Assembly (NCBI GenBank): GCA_017471175.1
Contig: JAFUVS010000015.1
Span: forward strand, 124,001-188,000
Reading direction: 5' to 3'
Source of the DNA: Paludibacteraceae bacterium
GTDB lineage: Bacteria > Bacteroidota > Bacteroidia > Bacteroidales > Paludibacteraceae
Length of the DNA stretch: 64,000 bases
Part shown: piece by piece, positions 26,672 through 35,874 of the stretch
Position numbering within the stretch: position 1 is the stretch's first letter
Layout: the number at the start of each line of letters is the position of its first letter
Translations under genes and position numbers: made by a program
The notes under the pieces: model-generated
What the model saw: only the letters and a program-made list of their open reading frames with translations
Databases searched by the model: none
What the model was told of the DNA's origin: nothing

Positions 26672-28150
26672 ATGAAGCGATTAGTTGCACAATTGATGCT
26701 GTTGTCCCTATGGAGTTCGATGCTTGCAACAGATACCATCCGTTTGGATATGTCGGCTCATTTAGACGATTATGAGCAGGATGCGGACGGCAAGTGGGCG
26801 ATGACATACAGCGGGGAGTATACGTCGTTGGACTTTAACGACCTGTTTACGTTCAGCCATATGCAGAACGCCATTCAGTCGCAAGACCCGAACGGTATGC
26901 CTTACTGGGAAGGCTTCACGCTGTGCACGAACGGCGACAAGGAAGACTACGGCATGGCGGGTTCGTCAAACGGCTGGATTGAACACCAATGGGGCTGTAT
27001 GGCAGGAGGCGGCTTGGATGCCGACGGCAAGACGGTGAACGGTCTGCCTTATATGGTGGCATACTGGGGGTATAACAGCGACAGTGAAGACTCTCATTGT
27101 CTGCAGATTGACTTTTCCGACGGTCAGACCCACCGCCCGTTAGGTATATGGGTATGCAACCATCCGTGGGCTTACTACGGCATAGAGCATGACGACGGTT
27201 TTGCCCACTCGTTTGCGGATAACGGTGCGTACTTCAACCTTATCATACACGGTTTGGACGAAGAAGGGAAAGAGGCAGGCATGCCGATAACCTACTCTCT
27301 TGCTTCGTTCCATGACAACAAGTTGGATATGCCGACTGCGTGGACATGGATTGAACTGAGTTCGTTGGGACAGGTTAACGGGCTGTACTTCACGATGGAG
27401 AGTTCGGATGAAGCCGGTGCGTTAGGGATGAACACCGCCGCCTATTTCTGCTTGGGCGGAATGGAGGTATTAGAACATGTGGACGAGATAGCACGCCCTA
27501 CAGGTCTGCAAGCGGAGGTGATAGACGAGCACAGCGTGCGCGTGACGTGGAGCAAGGTAAGCGACGCGGCATACTACAGACTGTACGTCGATTCGGTATT
27601 GGTTGATTCGACCGATACGCGGGAATTTCTGTTTACCGATTTGGAGACCTATACGCAGTACCGCTTCTTTGCGGAGGCTGTGTCGGCTTACGGCGAACAC
27701 TCGGACTGGGGCTACACAACAGCCCGCACCAAAGATATGACACCCCCTACCCCGCCACAGAACGTGCGCGTGACAGAAACGGGGATGTACAAAATCGTAC
27801 TGAGTTGGGACGCAGGAACAGACAATATAGCGGTGGACAAATACGCCGTCTATGTGGACGGCAAACGCTATTCGCGCCCTAAATACACGACCGTATCCAT
27901 CACGGGTTTGGATGCGGGAAGAACGTACAAACTGGAAGTGGAGACATTAGACACGTCAGGCAATGCCAGCGAACGTGTATCATTGGAAGCCACTACACTA
28001 TCGTCCCCCACGGCGATAGACGAGACAACAAACGACAAGAAACAAACCGTCTATACCATAGACGGCAGACAAATGAACGGACGACCAACAAAAGGACAAG
28101 TGTCAATCGTTCAAACCGGAAACGGGACAAAGAAGGTAATGTACAAATAA
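26672..28150 (+). CDS. secreted DUF4465 protein with two fibronectin type III domains
   Basis: 492 aa. Signal peptide (~19 residues, ending SMLAT). DUF4465 at about 25-270 with TAWTWIELSSLGQVNGLYF and MNTAAYFCLGG. Two FN3 domains at about 275-365 (RPTGLQAEVIDEHSVRVTWS) and 370-460 (TPPTPPQNVRVTETGMYKI). The C terminus (QTVYTIDGRQMNGRPTKGQ ... KKVMYK) resembles a type IX-like sorting end (VYTIDGRxV...GxxIVxxxxGxxKKVxxK) rather than the LYIxRxG tail. It is the second DUF4465 paralogue in the riboswitch operon, 9 bp before the next gene. Extracellular B12-related binding is inferred from context only. Confidence 0.82.
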   Translation: MKRLVAQLMLLSLWSSMLATDTIRLDMSAHLDDYEQDADGKWAMTYSGEYTSLDFNDLFTFSHMQNAIQSQDPNGMPYWEGFTLCTNGDKEDYGMAGSSNGWIEHQWGCMAGGGLDADGKTVNGLPYMVAYWGYNSDSEDSHCLQIDFSDGQTHRPLGIWVCNHPWAYYGIEHDDGFAHSFADNGAYFNLIIHGLDEEGKEAGMPITYSLASFHDNKLDMPTAWTWIELSSLGQVNGLYFTMESSDEAGALGMNTAAYFCLGGMEVLEHVDEIARPTGLQAEVIDEHSVRVTWSKVSDAAYYRLYVDSVLVDSTDTREFLFTDLETYTQYRFFAEAVSAYGEHSDWGYTTARTKDMTPPTPPQNVRVTETGMYKIVLSWDAGTDNIAVDKYAVYVDGKRYSRPKYTTVSITGLDAGRTYKLEVETLDTSGNASERVSLEATTLSSPTAIDETTNDKKQTVYTIDGRQMNGRPTKGQVSIVQTGNGTKKVMYK

Positions 28151-28159
28151 ATCAAAGAT

Positions 28160-31100
28160 ATGAACAAACATTCTGTATTTCTATTGTGGCTCTTGCTCCT
28201 CATTGGAGCGAGAACAGGAGCGGAGGCAGCATTGGTGGAGGTCACGATGAATTCAGTAACCCGGACGCTGACGCTGAAGAACAGTGCAGGCGATGTGATA
28301 GCGGAGGACGCTATGACCACAGCTGCAAGCAAGAACACCTACGTATTTAACAACCTTCCGGCGGGCGAATACATATTGGAAGGCTATAACTCAAGCAATG
28401 AGTTGAACGGTACGATGACTTTTTCTGTGGGCGATGCAGACATAAGTATGCAGATATGGACCATCACCAAGATTGCGGTGACCAATTCGGGTTGGGTATA
28501 TGGCACGGACTATACGATTGAGAACGTGGAGGTACACAGCCGCGAGGGAGTGACGTATCCAGTGACGTTAGGCGAGAATGCGGGTAACAGTTCGGTGCTG
28601 ACGTATGACGGCGGCAGCGTGGTACTGCGATTTGTGCCGTCGGATGCACGTGTAGCAGAAGGCTACGTGGCATCGGATGACGGACGTACCGTAACGGGAA
28701 ATACGACTATTCAGGGGAAGATACGCGAGGGCGGATTGTTCACCTCGACCTGCCCTGTGGACGCAGAGATAGCGATGATGCAAAAGCCCGGCGGCGACGG
28801 AGGTTCAGGAACGATTCACTTCACTCCATTCCGCGTTATTGCTCCCGAATCGGTAGAGACAAGCGGCAGCACCAAGACCTATACGTGGCGTTTGGGCACA
28901 GGCGGGAAGTACAATATGCGCGCGTGGAAAACGGGCGGGCTGACGCAGTTGCTCACATTCTATTATAATACGGATGAGAGTAAGTGTCCGGTGATTAATT
29001 TCACCGAGGCAGATTTCTCGGCAAAGAATCCGAAATGGGTGGATGATGACCCGAAGAGTTTAGATGGCTTGAACGACTGCAACATATTTATAAATATCAA
29101 CGAGAAGAACTATCTGAAAATGGTATCGGGGCAAGAATACAACCTGATGGCAGAGCGTGACTGGCAGATTATCCCGAATCAGACGGAGAACTATTTTTTG
29201 GAGCCGGATTATCATTATGCCGTGTATGATATGAACGGCAATCCGGATAATTCGGTGGTTGAAGTGGTGCCAGATGGGAATATCGGCTCGGAATGGTCGA
29301 TACTGCGCGCGAAGAAAGCAGGTACGGCGATAGTGACGGTGACGTATGATGCGGCATCGGCAGTGCAGTACGCCAATAACGGAAAAATGAGTCCCTATTA
29401 CGGCGGTCAGTATTTCGGTGCCATTTGGCCGGAAAATACGGGTGTGTTTGTCGTAAGCGTAGATGCCCCCGAAAACGGGATGGATGCCAATATGCGCATA
29501 AACGAGACGTACAACGAGGATCAAAAAAAGAACGCCGGCATTTATGTGGATGCCGAGCACGATGTGTTCTATTACATCAACGATGAAGAGACCTTCAACT
29601 ATACCTTCAAGCCGACGGGCGTGCAGACAGTAGAGATCAGTTATCCTACTATCCGTACGAACGATGCAGTCTATAATACCGGCTGGCACGCAGTCAGCAA
29701 GAATGCCGACAACACCTATACCCTGCCACTCAAACACGGCCGTCAGATAGTCCGTATGGGAGACGGAACGGGCAAGTACGAATACCAAGTACTGACAGCC
29801 CGCCACGCTACGCGCACCATTACGAACGAGACTACCAGTAAAGACAAGTTCTTCCCCGGCGACAACGTGAAGATTCAGTATGACGGGCTTTTCCATCCTG
29901 CCAACAAACTATCAGGTATCTATAATATGTCTGCATACGTAACCTATAATGGTGTTCCGGCGGGTACTGCCTTGATTCTTGGCCGCAACCAATACTGGTT
30001 CGGTTCCACTCCATCTGCGCAGGCTATTTCGTTCACTATTCCTACGGATTATACCGACCCGACTATGAACCTCACCGATGGTGTTATCCAAGTGACCGGT
30101 TTCGGTGACCCGATAGGCAACCACCGAACGATAGACAAAGTAGGCGGTCGTTCGCCTAACTTCACCGCCGTTGCGCATCAGACATATTTCGGAGCCCTGC
30201 CCGAGACTATCATCCCAGTGACGCAGCCCACGAAGAGTCTAGTGACTTTTGTCCTCACGCCGGAAGAGACGGTTATCAGCAAAGTGACCAATAGTCTGGG
30301 TGTAGAACTCACTCCCGATGCGGAGGGCAGATACTTGTTGACCGAAGGAGACAACACCGTGCACGCGGAAGCTACAGGATACAAACGCTCGGTGATTACA
30401 GTGACTATTGAAGAAGGCGATGAGGCAGAGAAAACGGTAACGATTGCGCTGGAGGCTATCCCTGAAGAAGGATGGAACGGAACAGATAATGCAGCGGTGA
30501 CGCCGGTCGACGGCATCTATCATATCCAAACCGGAGCCCAGTTGGCATGGTTCGCCGCGCAGGTGAATGCCGGTACAGGCAAAAGTTGGAAAGCGGTTCT
30601 TGACAATGACATTGACCTCTGCGGCTATGACTGGATGCCGATAGGCATCAGTAGTGCCAAACCCTATTCGGGTATTTTTGACGGACAGGGATTTGCGATA
30701 AAGAACCTCTTTATCAACACTCCTGACGGACGCTATTATGGCCTGTTCGGTTACCTGACCAATGCAACGGTAAAGAACATGACCGTTTATGGCTCCGTTA
30801 CTTCCGGTTATGACAAGACGACCGGCGTGCAGTTGGGTGGCGTTATAGGTCATGCACAAGGAGCAAAAGCTACGCCATGCACTATCTCCGGCATCACTAA
30901 TTATGCGAATGTGACGGGACACTCCAAATATGTAGCCGGTATTGTGGGTTACGCTCAATCGTATGTGAACATTGACCGCTGTGCCAACTACGGCAATGTG
31001 ACGGTCTCTAATGCGACAAAGACTTACGGAACGGACGTGGCAGGTATTGCCTTCATGAACGGTACCTATGGTACTATCACCAATAGTTACAACTGCGGCG

Positions 31101-32056
31101 ACATCGTAGCCAACAACAATGTGGGCGGTATATATGCCTCTACGGTTAACATCACTGTCACCAATGTCTACAACACTGGTCGCGTACATGCCACACAATC
31201 CAACAATAGCGGCTATTCGTGCCACGGGGCTATCCGCCCGATGGCGAACACTACAGGTACTACCGACAAAGTGACCAACGCTTACGCTGACGAGGATTTC
31301 CTCTTCAACGAACTCAACACAACGATTATCACTGCTCCCGAAGCCTGGACAGGCGGTGAAGTGGCATACAAGCTCGGTGACGCTTTCGGTCAGGAGATCG
31401 GTGTGGATCCGCTGCCTGTAATAGGCGGAAAGAAAGTCTATCAACACGAGATAGGCGGCAAGACGTACTACTCGAACTACCAGCAAAAGTATGTACGTGA
31501 GGGCTTGGAAGACGGCAAGTACGGCACGCTGTGCTTCCCATATACAGCAGGCGAGACGAAAGGCGGCGAGTTCTACTCCATCGAGAAGAAATATATGGAT
31601 GGTGGTCTGTTCAAAGGAATCGGCTTAGTGGAAGAGACAACCGTAGCAGCAGGCAAGCCCTATATTTTCAAGGCGACCGACGAGCAGATTATACTGTTCT
31701 ACAATGAAACAGACGAAGCCACAGCGGGTCAATTCAACGGTCTGATCGGCACATTCGACTATGTAACGATACCCGTAGGCGACTGGTACATCAAGGATAA
31801 CGGTCTGAAATTAGCCGGCGAGGGCAACCACGCATCTGCTAATCGCGCGTATATCCACGCGGAGAGCATTACGGATGCGAGTGCAGGCTTTGCACCTTCT
31901 GCGCGCCGCATGATAATAGGTCTTGAGCGTCCGATGCCGACTGCTGTGGATGAAGATGAGACAGAACAAAGCATAGAGAAATACATCAAGAACGGCCGTC
32001 TGTACATCCGCAAGGACGGACAAGTATATGATGCCCAAGGCAAACGAATAGACTAA
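28160..32056 (+). CDS. large secreted GLUG-like repeat protein
   Basis: 1298 aa. Signal peptide (~24 residues). The N-terminal ~690 residues are beta-rich with no recognised family. A PEGA/carboxypeptidase-regulatory-like stretch lies near 695-770 (VTNSLGVELTPDAEGRYLL). A GLUG-like region follows at about 785-1060 (AQLAWFAAQVN, YSGIFDGQGFAIKNLF, YYGLFGYLTNATVKNM, VAGIVGYAQS). The C-terminal module contains LEDGKYGTLCFPYTAGETKG at ~1115 and ANRAYIHA, then the shared tail GRLYIRKDGQVYDAQGKRID. It is the largest product of the riboswitch operon. It is probably a surface adhesin or structural protein; its link to B12 is unexplained. Confidence 0.75.
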   Translation: MNKHSVFLLWLLLLIGARTGAEAALVEVTMNSVTRTLTLKNSAGDVIAEDAMTTAASKNTYVFNNLPAGEYILEGYNSSNELNGTMTFSVGDADISMQIWTITKIAVTNSGWVYGTDYTIENVEVHSREGVTYPVTLGENAGNSSVLTYDGGSVVLRFVPSDARVAEGYVASDDGRTVTGNTTIQGKIREGGLFTSTCPVDAEIAMMQKPGGDGGSGTIHFTPFRVIAPESVETSGSTKTYTWRLGTGGKYNMRAWKTGGLTQLLTFYYNTDESKCPVINFTEADFSAKNPKWVDDDPKSLDGLNDCNIFININEKNYLKMVSGQEYNLMAERDWQIIPNQTENYFLEPDYHYAVYDMNGNPDNSVVEVVPDGNIGSEWSILRAKKAGTAIVTVTYDAASAVQYANNGKMSPYYGGQYFGAIWPENTGVFVVSVDAPENGMDANMRINETYNEDQKKNAGIYVDAEHDVFYYINDEETFNYTFKPTGVQTVEISYPTIRTNDAVYNTGWHAVSKNADNTYTLPLKHGRQIVRMGDGTGKYEYQVLTARHATRTITNETTSKDKFFPGDNVKIQYDGLFHPANKLSGIYNMSAYVTYNGVPAGTALILGRNQYWFGSTPSAQAISFTIPTDYTDPTMNLTDGVIQVTGFGDPIGNHRTIDKVGGRSPNFTAVAHQTYFGALPETIIPVTQPTKSLVTFVLTPEETVISKVTNSLGVELTPDAEGRYLLTEGDNTVHAEATGYKRSVITVTIEEGDEAEKTVTIALEAIPEEGWNGTDNAAVTPVDGIYHIQTGAQLAWFAAQVNAGTGKSWKAVLDNDIDLCGYDWMPIGISSAKPYSGIFDGQGFAIKNLFINTPDGRYYGLFGYLTNATVKNMTVYGSVTSGYDKTTGVQLGGVIGHAQGAKATPCTISGITNYANVTGHSKYVAGIVGYAQSYVNIDRCANYGNVTVSNATKTYGTDVAGIAFMNGTYGTITNSYNCGDIVANNNVGGIYASTVNITVTNVYNTGRVHATQSNNSGYSCHGAIRPMANTTGTTDKVTNAYADEDFLFNELNTTIITAPEAWTGGEVAYKLGDAFGQEIGVDPLPVIGGKKVYQHEIGGKTYYSNYQQKYVREGLEDGKYGTLCFPYTAGETKGGEFYSIEKKYMDGGLFKGIGLVEETTVAAGKPYIFKATDEQIILFYNETDEATAGQFNGLIGTFDYVTIPVGDWYIKDNGLKLAGEGNHASANRAYIHAESITDASAGFAPSARRMIIGLERPMPTAVDEDETEQSIEKYIKNGRLYIRKDGQVYDAQGKRID

Positions 32057-32070
32057 ACCAAAGAGAGACT

Positions 32071-32223
32071 ATGAACAGAAAAGCGTATATGCAGCCTATG
32101 ACAGAGGTTACGAGTATGCGTATGGAAGGCATACTGACCGGTTCGGGCGATTCTATTTCGACGATAACTCCGGATCTGCAAGTAACCAGTTATGTACCCC
32201 AACACGGGGATGACTGCGATTAA
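32071..32223 (+). CDS. 50-aa peptide, YxxPxTEV family (second copy)
   Basis: Starts 14 bp after the GLUG gene with AAAGAGAGACT upstream. N terminus MNRKAYMQPMTEVTSMRMEG, then ILTGSGDSIST, ending QHGDDCD. It shares the N-terminal pattern of the peptide at 26389 but the C-terminal half has diverged (acidic with a Cys). The operon terminator follows ~90 bp downstream. Function unknown. Confidence 0.75.
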   Translation: MNRKAYMQPMTEVTSMRMEGILTGSGDSISTITPDLQVTSYVPQHGDDCD

Positions 32224-32310
32224 GCCATCTGCCGAAAACGAAAGAACCGACCCATAGAGAGGGTTTGACGTTCGGTTATCCTTGCTGCCATGGGGCATAA
32301 CCGGACAATA

Positions 32311-32344
32311 AAAGCGGGCGCAGAGAGGGATGCGCCCGCTTTTT
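32311..32344 (+). terminator. terminator of the riboswitch operon
   Basis: A perfect 12-bp GC-rich stem AAAGCGGGCGCA/TGCGCCCGCTTT with an 8-nt loop and T-run. It marks the 3' end of the transcript that starts at ~24390. Confidence 0.92.
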
Positions 32345-32380
32345 GTGTGCCGAATGGTGAGAAGATTTTCGGAATTCCTT

Positions 32381-32410
32381 TTGTACTTACCTATTTTTAC
32401 CTTACTTTTG
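32381..32410 (+). promoter_or_regulatory. promoter with almost no 5' leader
   Basis: TTG at 32381-32383, 19-bp spacer, TACTTTTG at 32403-32410. The ATG begins at 32419, only 8 bp after the box, so the transcript should be leaderless or nearly so. Confidence 0.72.
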
Positions 32411-32418
32411 CGTTTCGT

Positions 32419-33429
32419 ATGAAAACACTACTATTCATTCTTCTTTCTTCCGTTACGCCGTATTTGACGCGCGTATTCGAGTATCGTCCCGCTCCGGGGC
32501 AGTTCATCAACACCATTCCCACGTGGGAAGCAGGCGACACCGCCGAGGACATGGCTCTGAAAGCCCAAGACGCTCTTGCCGATAACGAGGGCGGAATGGT
32601 TTCGCTCGGCAGTTGGGGCGGCTATATAGTGTTCGGCTTCGATCACGAGATTATCAATGTCCCCGGTGCGTATGACCTCAAGATTTTGGGTAACGCCACG
32701 TATGCTATGAGCAATCCGAATGACACGACCGCATTAGGCGGCAGCAGCGAGCCGGGAGTGGTGATGGTCAGCCGTGACGACAACGGGAACGGTCTGCCCG
32801 ATGACAAATGGTATGAACTTGCCGGTTCGGAAGAGAGCAACCCGCTCACTCGCTTTAAGTATAAAGTAACCTATTACCGCCCTGCCGACAATGCACCAGC
32901 CGACCAATATATTCTTTGGCGCGACAACGAGGGTAACCAAGGCTACCTGCCAAAGAACGCTTATCACACGCAGAACTACTTTCCCGAATGGATCAGCGAC
33001 AACTCAATGTCCTTCACCGGCACACGACTGCGCGACAACGGCAAGGACGAGAGCGGTAAGGGTTCGTACTATGTGCTGTATTGTTTCGACTGGGGCTACG
33101 CGGACAACCATCCCAACGTGGTAGCGGATTATCCCGAACGTCACGCATCGGAGTTTGATATTGATTGGGCTGTGAATAGCAAGCGCGAGAGCGTTCATCT
33201 GCCCGGAATTCATTTTGTCAAAGTCTATAGCGGCGTGCTGCAAGTATGCGGCTGGTTAGGCGAGACCAGTACCGAAATCACTAACGCCTACGACCTGCAT
33301 CCTAACGCACAGCCAACCGACCTTGCATCGCCTGTAAAGAGTACTCAACCAGTCAAGATAATGCAAGACGGACAACTTGTTATTCTGCGTCAAGGGGTTC
33401 GCTACAACGCACAAGGTCAACGACTTTAG
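32419..33429 (+). CDS. secreted cell-surface protein of the type found near DUF4465 genes
   Basis: 336 aa from ATG 32419; an upstream in-frame ATG at 32290 lies before the terminator and promoter and is rejected. A short hydrophobic N terminus (MKTLLFILLSSVTPYLT) is an atypical signal peptide without a clear cleavage site. The body matches a Bacteroidota surface family: FEYRPAPGQFINTIP, GGMVSLGSWGGYIVFGFDH, GNGLPDDKWYELAGSE, YFPEWI, CFDWGYADNHPN, INTNAY-like ends. It ends in the shared tail GQLVILRQGVRYNAQGQRL. From memory such proteins co-occur with DUF4465 proteins in B12-regulated loci. It is outside the riboswitch transcript, so it may escape B12 control. Confidence 0.75.
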   Translation: MKTLLFILLSSVTPYLTRVFEYRPAPGQFINTIPTWEAGDTAEDMALKAQDALADNEGGMVSLGSWGGYIVFGFDHEIINVPGAYDLKILGNATYAMSNPNDTTALGGSSEPGVVMVSRDDNGNGLPDDKWYELAGSEESNPLTRFKYKVTYYRPADNAPADQYILWRDNEGNQGYLPKNAYHTQNYFPEWISDNSMSFTGTRLRDNGKDESGKGSYYVLYCFDWGYADNHPNVVADYPERHASEFDIDWAVNSKRESVHLPGIHFVKVYSGVLQVCGWLGETSTEITNAYDLHPNAQPTDLASPVKSTQPVKIMQDGQLVILRQGVRYNAQGQRL

Positions 33430-33436
33430 TCAGATA

Positions 33437-34534
33437 TTAGTTCTTTTGCAGAAATCGGGCGTAGTTCTGCTTGAAGAGTTCGACCGCCTCCTCAATCGGA
33501 CCATAATATTCGCCGCCGGAGGCATTCTTATGTCCGCCGCCGTGGAACACCTCGTGACAGAAATCGTTGACAGGTCGGTCGCCTTGCGAACGCATTGAGA
33601 TCTTGACCTTAATCTTACTGCCTCCCGCCAGCGGCTCTTCGGCAGGCAGCACTTTGTCCTCGCGCATAAAGCAGGAATAGTAAATATCCTTAATCTGCAA
33701 GGGCATATTGACGATTCCCTCCGCATCGCCGGAACGGAAATTGAACTTATACAACTCCTTGCGCTTGAGGTAAATCAACGCGGCATGGTATTCGGGTATA
33801 ATCTCCATCTTTTGGTACAGACAATAACCGACCAAACGCATACGGTCAGCCGTATAAGCATTAAACACGCGATTATACACAGCATCCTTATCCACACCGA
33901 TGCGAACCAAATGGCTGACAATCTCGTACATATCCGCCCGATTACTATTGAAGGAGAAGTTGCCCGTATCGGTCATCATACCCGTATAGAGGCACGTGGC
34001 GACAGAGAGCGACAATGGACAACAGAACTGATGATAATCAGATGATTGAGCAAGGTCAATGAGCAAACGGTACACCAACTCGCACGAGGATGGCGATTCA
34101 GGATAAGAGAACATCACTGTAGCAAAATCAGCAGGATGCAAATGATGGTCAATCAGCAGGCAATGTGTATGTTTGGTCTGCAGAACGGCGGTCAGACACT
34201 CACCTAAAGCACCGATGCGCTTCGGCTCATTGAAGTCCGTGCAGACAATCATATCCGCATCGTCAAGCAATAGGCGAACCTGTTCCGGGTCTTTCTCAAA
34301 GATAACCACCTCGTCCGCACCCGGCATCCAAGCCAAGAAATCAGGGAACGCATTGGGTATCACAACCGTACACTGCTTTGTCGGCTCTAAACCTCGCAAC
34401 CAATGCCATAGCCCTAACGAAGATCCCATCGCATCGCCGTCAGGAGATATATGCGTCAAAATAACCACTTTACGAGCTTGGCTCAATAGTTGCGCCGCTT
34501 CACGCACGCGGTCAAGAGGAAGAATAGATGTCAT
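33437..34534 (-). CDS. nrnA: DHH-family phosphoesterase, NrnA-like
   Basis: 365 aa. DHH domain motifs: THISPDGDAMGSSLG (28-42), DHH at 129-131 (LLIDHHLHP) and DTGNFSF. The DHHA1 domain ends with GGGHKNASGG near the C terminus. The family includes nanoRNase/pAp phosphatases that hydrolyse 2-5-nt RNAs and pAp in the cytoplasm; a role on cyclic dinucleotide products is an alternative. It overlaps the upstream permease stop by ATGA, so it is translated with the exporter genes although no functional link is evident. Confidence 0.88.
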   Translation of the reverse strand: MTSILPLDRVREAAQLLSQARKVVILTHISPDGDAMGSSLGLWHWLRGLEPTKQCTVVIPNAFPDFLAWMPGADEVVIFEKDPEQVRLLLDDADMIVCTDFNEPKRIGALGECLTAVLQTKHTHCLLIDHHLHPADFATVMFSYPESPSSCELVYRLLIDLAQSSDYHQFCCPLSLSVATCLYTGMMTDTGNFSFNSNRADMYEIVSHLVRIGVDKDAVYNRVFNAYTADRMRLVGYCLYQKMEIIPEYHAALIYLKRKELYKFNFRSGDAEGIVNMPLQIKDIYYSCFMREDKVLPAEEPLAGGSKIKVKISMRSQGDRPVNDFCHEVFHGGGHKNASGGEYYGPIEEAVELFKQNYARFLQKN

Positions 34535-35868
34535 AAGCGGGAATGTCTAATGTGCTGTTCTATGAATTGTTTTCCTTTTTCCTGTTTATCTTCTATGCGT
34601 TTGCGTTCGGTGGCTATTCGCTCCATAACCATTTGTTTACGTAGAGCCTGCTCGCGGCGCGCAGTGGTGTCCATCCGCCAAGCCTTGTAGGCATAAAGCA
34701 ATGCACAAGCCCCGAAATAAACGGCAGTCAGCACCCATAGCATCCGATACTCGCGCGCCGTAGTCTCCAATGTTGCTCCCATCGATTGCAGATGGATATA
34801 GCCGTGCATCCCCCACGTGGAAGGCAGCAGGTAGCCCAATCCCTTCCAGAAAGGATTCATACTCTCCCACGGCCAACTCACACCCGATATAAAGAAGAAA
34901 ATCAACGAAGAAAAGAGCATCGTCACCATTCCCGTTTCCCTTTCTTTCTGGAACGAACCAAAGAAAATGGAGAAATAGATGGTGCTGAGCAAGAACGGCA
35001 CCATAAAACGCAACACATCGCCCACAGCTGCCAGATGCGGCAAGTCGAAAATAATCGGTATCAGAATCATACCAAAAGACGCAATCGCCATATAAATAAC
35101 GAAATACGCAGCCCCGCGCCCAATGAGCAGTCGGAAGACAGACGCTCTGCGCCGTCGCCCCGGCAGGATGAACACCTCCGTATTCTCCTCGCGAGCCGTT
35201 CCTTGAAGCATATTGATGCCGAAGAAGAGCGTTTGATGCACAATAAGAGCCAAGATAGGCGGCACAAGGAATGTACCATAACCGCCTGTGGGATTAAAAA
35301 GAGGCACTGCCTTGAAAGGCACCGACTGCACCAATGCCCAACTCATCTCCTCGCCGATATTCATCGCCTCATAACGGTCTATCTGGATGTTGTTCATATA
35401 GTCCAGCATCACCATATTGGCTGCCGTCAAGACGTTCTTCATATACAGGAACGATGACATATCGCAATAGAGTGAGATATGAGCCGTCTCCAACCCCGTC
35501 AGCAAGATACTCTCATAATCAGCCGGGATATAGAGTATGCCGTGTATTTTCTGCGCCTTGAGCAACGCCTGTGCCTCCTCCATTGTGGCACACGTATGCG
35601 TTACCTCCACCTCCGGCGCAGCATCAAAACGATACACAAACTCACGACTCGCAGGCGAACAAGACATATCCACTACCGCCACTTCTACGTTCTCCACGAC
35701 ATTGCGTACATAAATCAGATTGTAGATGACAGGATAAGCCAAACCTGCCACAAAGAAAATCAGCATCACGCCCGAATCGCGGAATATACGACGCAACTCC
35801 AATACATACACGCGCCACGTGTCCCCAAGACGCGTCAATAATTCATCTATCCATCGCTGTATGTTCAT
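34531..35868 (-). CDS. ABC-2 type permease (YhhJ/YbhR-like), exporter subunit
   Basis: 445 aa. An N-terminal membrane segment (VMLIFFVAGLAYPVIYNLIY), a large periplasmic domain (~40-190) and five or so C-terminal membrane segments (including SLIFFFISGVSWPWESMNPF) form the ABC2_membrane_3 layout. A charged Lys/Arg/Glu-rich cytoplasmic tail is about 45 residues long. It is paired with the permease at 35875 and the HlyD/TolC genes. No ATP-binding subunit is encoded in the window. Confidence 0.82.
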   Translation of the reverse strand: MNIQRWIDELLTRLGDTWRVYVLELRRIFRDSGVMLIFFVAGLAYPVIYNLIYVRNVVENVEVAVVDMSCSPASREFVYRFDAAPEVEVTHTCATMEEAQALLKAQKIHGILYIPADYESILLTGLETAHISLYCDMSSFLYMKNVLTAANMVMLDYMNNIQIDRYEAMNIGEEMSWALVQSVPFKAVPLFNPTGGYGTFLVPPILALIVHQTLFFGINMLQGTAREENTEVFILPGRRRRASVFRLLIGRGAAYFVIYMAIASFGMILIPIIFDLPHLAAVGDVLRFMVPFLLSTIYFSIFFGSFQKERETGMVTMLFSSLIFFFISGVSWPWESMNPFWKGLGYLLPSTWGMHGYIHLQSMGATLETTAREYRMLWVLTAVYFGACALLYAYKAWRMDTTARREQALRKQMVMERIATERKRIEDKQEKGKQFIEQHIRHSRL

Positions 35869-35874
35869 CTGTCG

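Noticed and set aside
30239..31486. 415-aa open frame antisense to the GLUG-like gene
   Set aside because: Opposite-strand artefact of biased codon use; no signal peptide or domain, while the sense frame has GLUG-like repeats and the shared tail.
32290..32418. Upstream in-frame ATG extending the 32419 surface protein by 43 residues
   Set aside because: It would begin before the operon terminator and span the promoter; the extension has no signal-peptide character.
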